Positions 24,001-36,800 of a stretch of 64,000 nt of DNA are shown here, in pieces (the stretch's first letter is position 1; each line of letters opens with the position of its first letter). The notes beneath the pieces were generated by a model. The model had not been told where the DNA came from and made no database searches. It saw only the letters and a list, made by a program, of their open reading frames with translations. This DNA comes from Cristatella mucedo (lineage: Eukaryota > Bryozoa > Phylactolaemata > Cristatellidae), in assembly GCA_009760855.2 (NCBI GenBank), contig WPIO01000033.1:3763001-3827000 (forward strand), in the 5' to 3' direction. Made by a program: the position numbers and the translations under genes.

Positions 24001-27000
24001 CTATTATTGGCACACGTATGTAGCTGCCTGTCTCTGCAGTCAGTGTATTCAATGCTAGTCAGATCCACTTGCTGAAGTGACCCACCTTGCATGGCTCATC
24101 TGCATGGCACTGTACACTCTAAAAAAATATTTACAAATGTGGCCACAGCAGCTGTTGCTACAACTCAGGTTTCGGTAATAAGAGGATTTTCTACGATCCC
24201 AAACATTCTCAAGTTGTGCACTGATGACAAAATTATTTATTGACAGCCTGCAAACAAATGCATATACTGTTAGTATGAATGCATTTACTCTGCCGTTGCC
24301 CTACTACGATTCTTATGAGCTCCCTTATCCTGCCCATGCATAGAGGCCGAAAGCTTAAGCTTTGTCTCTTCAGCTATAGCATCCCACAGAGCCTGAATTT
24401 TATGAGAAAGGTGGGCTGCTAATGTAGGCCGAACACCCTCGTCTGCCACCTGTCGATATCGTACATAGGATTTAGATCAGGCGACTGGTTGGACCTTGGC
24501 ATCAGCACCTTACGGGACCGTCAAAAAAAGTGCTTTAATGGCCTACCAGTGTGCTTAGATAATCTTGCTGCCAAATATAACGATTCCTAACCAGAGTATT
24601 TGCACTTTGCAATCCAACTCGCTTGTCAAACTTAAAGTACACATCTAGGTCCATGAAACATTAGAACAGATACATAGCTCCAACACCTTTAACGACAAGG
24701 CAGCCCCAAAACCATCACCGATTCCCCACTGATCTGTCGTGGGTACTGGGTGCTATTAGATTCGAAACCGACAGGTTTGTCAGGTTTTTATGTAGTGTCA
24801 CTAGTAAAGATCTGGTGATAGCTGCCTTGAGCAAGAAAGAGAAAGAGGCGATAAGCAGGAAAACGATTCGAAACGAGAGGTATTCTTACAATCCCCAAGC
24901 ACTGAAAATGAATGTCCCGACCAGTTGCTATCAGCAAAACTGAATCACTGGATTATGATACCAGCTGGTAGTGCTAAGGTGCTACTTCTTGGCATTCAGG
25001 CAAGGGCTCTTCTAGGGTGCTCAAGGGCAGTAAGGGTGGTAACCAAATGTCTCCCAATTCTTCTACAGATCATCATGTGGGTGTAGCACCCTTGCTGCTT
25101 TGCTAGGGCTACCACTTCTTGGTCTTAGCCCAGGCGTACGGTACTTGCTCTTCACCATTCAGGTGGTGGGTTTGAGTCCTGAAGTGAGCGATTCTTTAAT
25201 TAACACTGCAAGCTGTGGCAAGAGCCGTTAAGGGTTTTGTTCTGCGATATAAAGGAGGCTGTTTAATCAGCTAACATTTCAATTTTTACTAAGGTACCGT
25301 TGACTCTCTGCTCGAAACACGAGTGTTTTCTTGAGTGTCATCAATTTATGGGAACCATCGGGTTTTTATTTGTTAATTTTTTTATCAATAAACTTTAGCT
25401 TAGTGCGGTTTAAGCATTTTTTTGCTGCTGATGAAACTTGGGTCTTTTTTCCACTATGCTTAAGAAGTAAACATGGAGACTGTATGATCAGGGGATGTCT
25501 GAGTGGTTTTGCTTTTTTGTATGATGTGACCTTCATGCAATGCCTTCACAAGCTCTTCATGTATGCCACTAGTTTAAGCTGATGTTGTGGGTTTTCTAAC
25601 AAAATACTATTATTTACTAGGCGTATAGAAGATTTGACAGCATTTCTGTCTGCTAATAGGGACTATAATTTTTTGAAGTCTCATGGACCCAACACTCCTA
25701 GGTAAGTACCTCTGGGCAAACACTTAGTATGTCTCTGCTAGCAGCTAAACCTAAGCACTGACTGGCTGTATGATCATGCCTGGGATTTCAGCAGAGACCA
25801 AACATTGACCTTTTTGGACAGCATCGCCAGATTTATTCGATTGACGTGGTCAGATTTGGACAATAAACTTTTAGCCTTCATTCTTTGCTTAATGGCTGCA
25901 TGTGCTCGCTGACAGGTGCATTTTTGGGGGGCGAGCAACTTCCGATAGGCAGCAGGTGCTCTGTAATGGTGGGCTGGCGAGCATGACTTACTGGCTAGAT
26001 GTTCTGTGGGCCTGCCATGACTAACGAACAATCTCGGTGGCCTTTTTCGGCTGCAAGCCAACCCACGGTGTATGCCAGCCAGAAAACCAGTTTTCCATGC
26101 GCTTCGTCATCACTGGGAGAAATGGCTAGCCAAGGTGACTGTTTTGGTCCTGAAGACAGTTTTGCAAGTCAGCTCTGGTTTTTTGCTGTTTATGGTAGGG
26201 GTCGTCCTGCACTGCTCATTGCAGACTAAGTATCCTGCCATTGTAGGATGGTTGCACGCCACCATTCTATTGGCCACCTCAGAGCGGCAGCAAAGCAACA
26301 TCGCCTTGACATCGTGGCTGTATCTTATGCTATAAAAATGAGCATGCTTTTATTAATTAATAATTTCCTTAGAAAAAGCCCCACTGCTTTTTTGCATTGC
26401 TTTTCTTGTAATACGAAGTGGTATTATTAACTGAAACTCTTAAAAAAAAAGAGTTTAAATCATGGTGCATAGCAAAGCATGCCAATTGTTTTGCAGTAAG
26501 ATATGGCAAAAATCCAACTGACGACACTGATCACAGGAGAATTAGCACTCGACATTGTCACATTTGTGCCAGAAGTCAGGTTTGAATACTACCTTCCTAA
26601 TTAGATGCCGTGTTCTAATTAGTCGATTTTAACACATTTGCAAGTTGAGAAAGGACATCTAGTGCAGGTATCTCCTAAAAAGGAGATGGCTTTTCTTTTC
26701 TTGTAGTCAGCATTGCACTTTCAGCAGCCACACAATGGCAGACTAGCCTTTTGGTAACACTTACAAGAGTACCCTGACCTTGTTTCCAAGTTCCAAGCTT
26801 AGTTTTATAACCCTTTTTTGTCTATCTTCTCTGTCGACGTCACTGAATTTAATATCATCAGCTGTTGCTTATTGGTTAGCACTGTAGTTAATAGATGACC
26901 CATTGAGTCATGCGGCATTATGCAAGTCCTAGCTCATTATTGCACTGTCAGGTGATGTAAGGACATTGTACTGTCTGTAATATCTGTTGACATTGCAATC

Positions 27001-27746
27001 TAGCTGATTTGTCTTTCACTCATTCCAGATTCATTAGAAAGCAAGGGCTTGACCGCACTTTTTATGAATGTGAATACCGGATGTGGCGAGTCGGAGATCG
27101 CGAACTGCCGTCTGGCATTCGCATTGATGGTGGAAGTGACTGGATTTGCCTGAATCGAAAGTTCGTGCACTATGTAGTGTATGCATCTGACGAACTTGTG
27201 CTCGGTTTAAAACAGTACTTTAAGTACACATTGTTGCCTGCAGAGGTGGGTAGCTCTTCTCAGCAGAAGCAGCAATATATTGGTTTCTGTGGGCTACATT
27301 TATGTGCTGTGGTGGGTGCTAGATAGTAGTTGTCCAACTGCTGCACTGGTTTTCCTTTTTAAAATCATTTAACTCCTTGGTGTCAAACCTTTGAGCTTTT
27401 TGTTTCATTTTAGTCATTCTTCCATACAGTTCTTCAAAATAGCATTTATTGCACTACTCATGTCGACAATAATCTGCATAAAACCAACTGGAATCGTGCC
27501 AAAGGCTGTCAGTGTCAGTACAAGCATATAGTTGACTGGTGTGGTTGCTCACCTAACACCTTCACACCTAGTGATTTCTATGTTCTTAAGGTAAGTGTTT
27601 GTGCCAATTCTCCGAATCTTCTCGAGTAGCTGATTTCCGTAGTTCGTTAATAAATAGTTTTCATGCTATGGTTTTTTGGCCTAACAATCTGATAACGTGA
27701 TATCTAAATAAATCTGATAGCATGATTCTAATTTGAGTAATATATG

Positions 27747-27814
<68 letters not shown>

Positions 27815-30800
27815 TCAACCGTAAAAAACATTTATGAGGTCCATTAGACACCGTCTACTTAGTAGCTATTCACTCTCGTAGGTCCTCCACCTGTGTTGGC
27901 CGGCTTTTGCATAAACCTTATTTTGTACATAAAAAATGGACCCGATGTTGATGGCCGTGTCTACGATAACTGTTAGAAACAAAAACACCCCGGCGGCTTG
28001 GAATGCAGTTACCTTTAAAAATAGCGGGACTTGAGTTTTGACTTCTAGTTCGATAATCGTACTCGCAGTCCAAATGGCTAACAATTTTTCTGCACATTTA
28101 CTTGTGCGAAGTAAAGGAGTTATTTTTGCACTTTCTACCCACAGCACTCGTGTGGAGCTGCTCCTAGGGTGCCTATCTGTCACTGGAAAGACTAAGGAGC
28201 TAAATAGGGAAATCGGTAACCGGACAATTTGGTGCCAGACAATTCGGAGCGGATAATTCTGCGCATGACAATTCGGAGCTGACAATTCGGGACCAAAAAA
28301 CGGGTAATTCGGAGCAGACAATTTGCAATGTATTCATTTTTTATATTTTAAACGCAGTATAAACATGCTTTTAGTTAGTGAGTACATAGTTTTGAAACCT
28401 AGACGCTTTTAATTAACCAAAACATTTAATTACACAATAAGTGAGTACATCGTAACTAGGGGATCAGTGTATATAAGCATGACTGAAAAGGTCAGTAGAT
28501 AGACAACTTTAAACTTGCAAGTCCAGCATCATAGTCTGTGAGACATTATGGATTGTAGTTAGTTATTTCGATAGTTTTTAGTTTTAGTTTTGGTTTTCTA
28601 TTTAAATTTTAACTATCCCATGCATAAATAAGTAAAGAGACTCATAGAAATGGCTTTAGAATTCGTAGGATCAGAGAAAGGAAAACGAATGCTGGTTTAC
28701 GAAGGTTATCTTTATCAGTATTCACAACATTAATTTAATGGATTAACATTTAGTATACTGGTAACATTTTAAAAATTGTGATTTTGTGCAAGAGTTGCTG
28801 GTGTTTGCAATGACTTTTTTGTAGTAAGCCAAATAAACTTTACTTTATACGGTATTATAGTTCTATTTAACATGATTAATAAAAAAAATTCGTTTAAATT
28901 TCAAATAATGTTTTAAATATCCTGCTCCGAAATGTCCGCTCCGAATATTCCGCTACGAATTGTCCGCTCCGAATTGTCCTGTGCCGAATTGCCCTAGAAC
29001 TTTAGAGGTTGTATCTTATAATATCCTAATAAAATCGTCGCCTATCACAAGATGGGTCTTAGCAACGTGAAGGTGGCACGAAAGCTTGGTTTAAATCTGA
29101 GGGATCAGTCAGGTATAACATGAAGTATTTTCAGGGTGGTAGAATGCATGTCTTACCGTTCTCCGGCTGCCCATGTTCGATGACAAAAATATGACCGTCT
29201 GCTAAAACCGGCTGCACTGGGCCGAAGGAAAGCACCATTTCGAGCTCTCTCCATGACCTTAGAAGAGGCTACCGGCAAGGCTGTAAGGGTTGATATGGTC
29301 TGTAGGAAGCTTACGGAGCACGGCATTTAAAGAAGAGTTAGTAAACGCAAGCCTTTAACGAACAACGACGAAATTGCTGGCTGTAGTGGGTCCGAAAACA
29401 CCCTAACTTTAAGAGCTGCTGACTGTGTAGGAACTCTACACCGAATCAACGGGATTATGGACAGAAACATGTTCATGGATATCGTCGAAAATGTTGGTAT
29501 GCCCTGTGCTAGATTTCTTATGGGGAGGACTATGTTTGGCAAGTGGATAATGATCCCAAGCATACTGAAAGTGCAATGAAGCAATTCTTTGCTGATTCAG
29601 GTGTCCGAGTCCTTAGTTGGCTAAGCCAATATCCTAATCTCAACCCTATTGAGCATCCATGGGTTAGGTTGGAGCGCTCACTTAGAGCTGAGAACAGCAT
29701 CTCGTCTTCTCCCAAGCAGCTTTTTGGTCCACTTAAGCATCTGTGGGGCTGCATTACTCCGGATGTTAGCCGAAAGCTGACTGAGTCAATGCGCTAGCGA
29801 ATACAAGAAGTCATTAAGAATAATGGTGTTCCGACCTCCTATTGATATGAGTACCCATTGGTGGATGTATAACCTTAGTTCTGATAATAGAAAATATTCA
29901 AACGCCTCGTGCTCATGTTTTCAGTGCAGTTCGGCGAAGAGCAAATCAATCAACTGACGGGATAGGGTCTTGGTGGTGGTACCTATTATCCCTCATAAAT
30001 ACTTTTGTGTTTGAGTGTGTATATATAATATATCTGGCTTATGTCGAGTGTTGATATCTCTACATAGCTTACAGTCCACTCTGAACAAAAGCCTGTCCTT
30101 GTGAGGTGGCAAAATGGGCAGAAGTTTAATGAAAAAAAGAAGTGCCTTTTCGGTAGAAGTAATGCTGGTGCAACGACTTCATTGCAATTCGTGAATACTT
30201 GGCATGTATTTGCATTTAAATGTATGAGCCGAAAAATTCAAATTTGTTGCTTCTTCCCGTGTTCCTTCCTTAAAAAAAAAGTGCTACCGAATGTGTCAAA
30301 CTTTGAACTTACTAAGTCACCCTTCCATCAGAGTAAACTCGTGAGCTAGAGTGAAACAAATATATACTTGATGTATTTAGGGCCCTGTGAGAACCTAGTG
30401 TTTGTCCAGGCACTTCATAGCCGCAGGGCTCATGCCCACGACCTTGGTCGGCACCTAAGGCAAGGACATTACCCCTGGTCACACCAAAGTAGTAAAGCCA
30501 CACAGCATCTGCTTGAAGCAATGCAAATTCTACATCCAAAATCTGGACAACAAACTCTACAATCTGCATAGATGCTATGTGAGGTATTTACACGGAAAAC
30601 TTGTTATTGGCCAAGATGTACTGATAAATGCAAAACAATCGCTTTGCATCAGCACTGCCATAAGGGATAAGCATATATCTCTGTAGCTAGGCTTGTCTGT
30701 CGTGAGCGTCGCAGTTGCCACATCACACCGTTTCTTGCCGACCTATAATGGCTCCTAGTCAACCAACGCATCGACTTCAAAGTTTTGTCACTCACTTTTA

Positions 30801-33800
30801 GATCTCTTCATTCTTTGGCTTCAGCTTACCTATCAGATCTACTGCCCCACCAGGCTAAGTATCATACCACCTGCTTTTCGAAATCTAATCGTTTACCTAT
30901 ACCTCTTACAAACTGTAAATCCTTTGGAGACCGTGTCTTTAGCTCGTATGCTCCCAGAGCATGGAACTCACTCGCGACTTGAGTCACGGCATTTAAATAG
31001 AAATTAAAAATGCCCCTATTTATGTCAGCATTTAATGGGTCCCTGTGATTCGACCTTTACGTGCATATGCATGCTGACACTGTGTGCTGCCACTAACCCT
31101 ACTTGCATGCTGACCCGGTGCATGTCACCCCTAACCATGTTATTCATGTTGTTTATCGAGCATGCTACCACAAACATTCGATCGTGTTTCTTTTGCAGCA
31201 AATGTAAAGTGCCTAGAAAGAGATTGAGTTCTCTGAGAGTGCTTTATCAAGTGTGTTGTTATTATTATTAACGAGTTTATGGCTGACATTCGATGGCACT
31301 TTGCTATTCAGCTCTTTGCACTAGCATGAAGTCAAGAGATATCCTTTTCATACTTTCTAATTTCCTTGGGCTGCAACGAACATTGCTCTGGGTCAAGAAT
31401 GAGCTCTGACCTAAAAATTTGGTATTGCCGGGTATGGCTAGAATGTTTTCTTTTGATACACCACATGCACTACGAAAAATAGCAACTCGGGCACCCTGTG
31501 GGGAACCAGGATTGGTAGGAGGCAAGACTCGCGGGATTTTCATATAGGAGGCAAGACCCGAAGTTAATGAAAAAATTATAGCCCACAATCATTTTGCTTA
31601 TTTGACCCGAATTTGGCAGTTGCTTATCGAGTGGAAGAGTGGTGTAGTTTAGTTCTCGATGATCATCATATGTACTATGAATGTTACATCGTCCAGTCAA
31701 CAGATGCCTTAATTTAAGTCGGGAGTGAGTTCCAGACTTTTGAAACAAAAGAACTAAAGGCACGGTCTTCAAAGGATTTGATTTTTGTTAGAGGCGCACA
31801 GCTAAGTAAATTGAATTGTAAAAGGAAGCAGCTATCGATTCACTTGCATAATTCTGAATACAGTATTTTCAAATCCCATCATGCTAGGGCCATTTGGCAC
31901 TAGCCAAAATGAGTATTCCCAGCAGGCTAGGAGTACCTAGTTTGCCAATCCTCTGTCTGAAAATGAGTATTTTTGGCGTAAAAGTTAGGTTCACAGATTT
32001 GGGATCATGCAGTCCCTGGTTTGAATTTATTGGCTATAATCATAATATGCTAGGGAGTCAGCATTCTTAAAAGCATTTAAATGTGCAAGCTAGCAGCAGA
32101 TATGTAATGTAATGTAATGTATCTCCATCAGTAACTCCACAAAGTCATAAAGACCATGTGGGTGTTACGCAGGAGAGTTTTGTATAGCACACTCACAGCC
32201 TAAGCGGCTTTCGGTACGCATTCGGTAGCCAACAGACTTCGTCTCACGCAACAAAGAGAAAGTGGGAAGCATAGCAGAGTCAGGAGAGCAGTTGAGGTAG
32301 TGAGTAGCATAGAAGTAGCAGTTCAGGACCGCTGAAAAAGATGTGCCATAGTCGGCAGTTGGAGAGTAGATGTCGTTGCGTAAGAATTGTGGAAGCGAGT
32401 TCCACAGTCTAGGACCTGCAGAGCTAAAGCTTCTGTCGCCAACTGTCTTTAAGCGGAGGAAAGGGACAGCTAATTTATTGTCCACACAGGACCTGAGGGC
32501 ACGAACAGGCTGAAACTGATGCAGCAGTTCAGCTAGGTACGAAGGAGCCAAGCCGTGGCGGGCCTTGTGGGTCAGCATAAGAACTTTGCTCTGTATCCTT
32601 TGCTGAACCGGCAACCATCCTAGCTCTTTCAGCAAAGGAGACACGTGCTCAAACCGCTGGGACTTGAAGACTAGCCTTGCAGCCATATTCATAGTCCGCT
32701 GTAGTGGCATAATAGCTGTCTTTGGTAGCCCAGCCAAAAGGGAATTACAATAATCAAGCCGAGACAGAACTATAGAGCTAGTTACATTTTTTACAAGCCA
32801 CTGTGGGAGACAGCTTCTAATCTTGGATAGGGATCGGATGTGATGGCTAGCTGTAGAGGCAGTCTTCTGAATGAAGCTTTTGAAATTGAGGCAGCTGTCG
32901 AACAGGACACCTAGATTACGAGCACATGGTGAAGGTCGCATAATAGCATCACCTATTAGAACAGCAAAGCCTTTTAATCCAGCTACGCGCTTAGGGTGTC
33001 CTATGAGAAGCAGTTCGGTTTTATCGTCATTTAATTTCAGGAAGTTTTCCGATATCCAGGATCGAATGTCGGCAAGGCAAGCATTCAGTTTCTCAGTTGC
33101 TGCAGCAGATTCCGACGGTTTAAATGACAAATACAACTGAGTATCGTCAGCATAGAAGTGATATCCTATTCCATGGGCGTTAATCACTTCTCCCAGAGGT
33201 TGCGTATAAATGGAGAACAGCAAGGGACCAAGTACAGACCCTTGAGGGACTCCACAGGTGACCCTTCTCATGTCTGAGACCTGACCCCCACACGACACGG
33301 ATTGAACACGATCAGACAAGTACGATTTAAACCAAGACAGTGCTTCGTCTGCCAGACCGATCGTTGTTCTCAGTCGTTCAAGCAGAATTTCGTGATCAAT
33401 GGTGTCGAAGGCAGGAGACAGATCTAGCAGAGCTAGGGCAGTGACATTCCCGTCGTCGTTGCCACGTAGAATGTCATTGTTAACACGGAGGAGAGCAGTT
33501 TCAGTAGAGTGCTGCCTCTTGAACCCTGATTGAAATGTTTCTGATATTCCATTATTTTCAATATGTTCAACTAGCTGCTTAGCAACAATTTTTTCAAGAA
33601 TCTTTGATAGGAATGGAAGAAGGGAAACTGGACGATAGTTTGCTAGGACCTCTGTGTCTAATCCAGGCTTTTTAAGAATAGGTCTAACGATTGCCGATTT
33701 GAAGGACTTGGGGACGACCCCTTTTCCCAAAGAAGCATTAAAAATCTTGGTTATGGCAGGGCTAAGTTGGTCTGCAAGTGAAGACCACAGAGATGAAGGT

Positions 33801-36800
33801 ATAGGGTCTTCAGGAGATGAGCTCTTTTTGCTAGACCTTATTAAGGCAGCCACATCACAGGCAGAAACATCAGAGAACCTTTTAAGAAAGGTCTCAGGTT
33901 GAGGAACGGCGATTGCTTTGATCGGAGGGGGCTTAATGGAGGCACGAATGTGCACAATTTTTTCAGTAAAGAAGGCTGAAAACTTTTCGGCTGAGCCCTT
34001 AATATCTGGGGAGTCAGACCTGACAGCATTGGCCAGTAAATGGTTTACTGTCTTATAAATGATATCCCTGTCTAAGGAGGCCGAAATGCTAGATGTGATG
34101 AGTAGCTGAAAGTAGGCAGCCCTGACTGTGAAGTGTGGTTGTCTAGTGAAAGTTCGCTTTTGAACAGGATAACCAGATTGCATTGAGATGCTTCTGAAGT
34201 TAAGCTGGCTGAGCCCATTTCGAGGGTTTGGTTTTCCAACTTCTGAGTAACACTACGTTTGCCCCCGAGTAATTTAGTTTTAACTAGTAAGTTGGTTTTA
34301 TCGTCATCCAATTTAAGAAGGTTTGCAGCCATTCAAGTGCGAATGTCGGCAGTATATGTAGTAAGGGAGTTGAAAGAGTTTGACGAGCTGGAAGGTATGG
34401 AGAAATCAAAGAGCAGGTACAGCTGTGTATCAGATGCAAAACAATCAAAGCCTAGATTTTGCTTGGCACTTACATCGGCAAGAATTGGATTAGAAAGCTA
34501 AAATGAGGTTGTAGACTTAATTGCAGCATGTTATTATTACAACTACTGTATGCAGATTTTCCATCGTGCCAACATGGTGTATAGGGCAAAATGATGTTTT
34601 AAATGGTTAATAAATACCGCCACTTGACAGTGGGTTGACAAAATATATCCGTGCATATGATAAAGGCCCTGAGGTTACCTTTCCTTTATTATTTCAGTGA
34701 AGCTTTTTGGTCGTACGGTCTCTTCTGTAAATTTTTAGCATTTATTGCAGGAACTGCATCCTGTGCTGGCTTAGATCTCATCTGGAGTTAGGTTCAAGTC
34801 CTGCTCGTTTTTGTAATGCTCTGTCATTGCTGCTTACAAAGAACTGATGGATTTTGTTGTTGCAATTTTGAAGCCTTGTTTCAGGTAGGTTTATTTACAG
34901 AGATGTAGAAAATCAAATGGTTTAACTATGTAGATCTGACAGTGTAAGAACCGATACCTTTTGTGCAAGGTTGGAATGTGGTTTAGACTGTATCCTTTTT
35001 GTAGCTCTTATTTCATGTGTATTGAATTTTGCAAAAAGCATTCAGCTAGTAAGCAAACCCGTAAAAATAGGAACATTACTTGCTTTGTAAAATTTTGAAG
35101 ATAAAATTTATCGATAGACTCTTTGCATAGTTTAGTAGTTTGTCACAGAGTAAGGTTAGAATATCTGACTTGATGTGAGATGTTGGAGCCTGTGATGATA
35201 CTAGCAACAATGTTACTTTCATACGATTTTTGGCTCTTTCTAGGAGACCGAGCATAAACCCGTCTACTTTGCCAGGAAGTTTGAAGCTGTAATTAGCAAT
35301 CAGATTGTTAACCTTGTGGATAATTGGATTCACGACATTCCTACAAATGGTAATCGTTTTATTTTTTTCTTATTTTGCTGCCCAAACCCATCAACATGAT
35401 GATGCTGCTAGGCTGGCAGTCAGTGAATGAGTATGCACGCACATGCATGTGTGTGTTGGCGCATGTATGTACATGGAGCTGTTAGATGCCGCGCTGGCTT
35501 GGTCAGGTGATTAGGGTGCTCGCCCCTACCAAGGTCAAGGTGGATGTATTCGATGGCTGGAAGAGGAACGTTCAGAGATGTGGTCCAGAGTGAATGTTCA
35601 GAATATTCATTAGAATATTTTTTATTTGCATTAGAAGGCTCATTTTCAAGTCTGGCATAATGCCATTCTAATGATATCCTTCTCCCATGTCAGCCGAGCA
35701 TGGCAACATTACTAATGTAGCGTTTACAAATGATCATTTAAAAAAAATTCTAAAATGAATGAATCAATTGATCAACCAAGACCACTTACTTTTCAGTCTA
35801 CACATCATATCTCATGATGTTGTGTGCTTAAGTGTGCGAGTCTTGCTAAACAACAAACGACTTGGAGCACTCGTATGCAACTTTATTCAGCAACGTGTAA
35901 TTAACAAATCAAGTTAAATCAAGTCAGACGTTAACTCTTGCAGAAACGGTCGTCTGCGGGTCAGGAACGTTGCCCTCCGATGGGCTATCGGCTTGGCTTG
36001 TGCCTAGCATTAGGAAACCTGGGCTCTGATTCGCTAGCGAAGGTCTGGGGGCCCAGCCTAGCACGGGCAAACGACAACAGTTAGGCGGAGGCACTGCCAT
36101 AGGCTGAGGTACACACTCGCATAAGGATCGCTACAATATCCACTGTAATTGGTGATTTCATCAATTTGTGGCTGTGGTAAATTGCTAAGAGCACCAAGCT
36201 GAAGGGTGTTTGCTATTTATTGTTTGCCACGTTATACACATGTTGAAATAACAGCTTTCATAGGTGTGTTAGTGTACTTGATTTCAACAAGATTGCCATT
36301 TTTGGAACATGGCTTATTTCACTTGCTACATCTCTGCCCCGGGTTTGATCCTGGAAGCCTTTTACCTTGCTCAGTTGACTTGGAAAGAGGAGGTGCCAGG
36401 TGGCTGATGAGAAAGATCGGCCCATTGTGGCAGTACTCCTGGTAGCCGAATTGTTGGCCATACAACTAGTTGTATCCAAGCAAGCCAGTGCACTGAAATT
36501 GTCAAAATTGGGAAATTGTGCAATGAAATCGTGTTTTCAGGCGATTGCCGATCGTATGCTTTAGTTAAAGGATATAAATGGTAGCTGAGGATAACGGAGT
36601 CCATTCATGTTTTTTGTTTATATGATAGAAGCTTTTTACAAGCCGACTCGGCCTGCTGGCACCCAAGACAATACGATGTGACTCAAGTTGATTTGTTGCT
36701 TGCAGGCACACTCACCATTTAAATCCTAACTACGTGAGCAAAAGCCGTATGCCTCACAGCGTCTCTACCTAAAATTAAACCTTGTGGTAGGCTTCCAGCC

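Larger units (their letters stand above)
23768..25620 (+). other. XYLT intron 6
   Basis: It contains a Tc1-like transposase remnant on the minus strand (24340-24840) and a SINE-B (25128-25282). The rest shows nothing recognisable. Confidence 0.7.
27591..35243 (+). other. XYLT intron 9
   Basis: This 7.65-kb intron, the largest, is built mostly from mobile elements: a TA repeat, a Tc1 element with a nested MULE-like element (27808-30022), a LINE A end (30684-31270), LINE A and B copies on the minus strand (31695-34500). The 30023-30680 and 34500-35243 stretches show nothing I recognise. Confidence 0.8.

Noticed and set aside
27866-28321. 151-codon minus-strand ORF
   Set aside because: It runs across the left part of the Tc1 element and the foldback subrepeats and has no recognisable domain.
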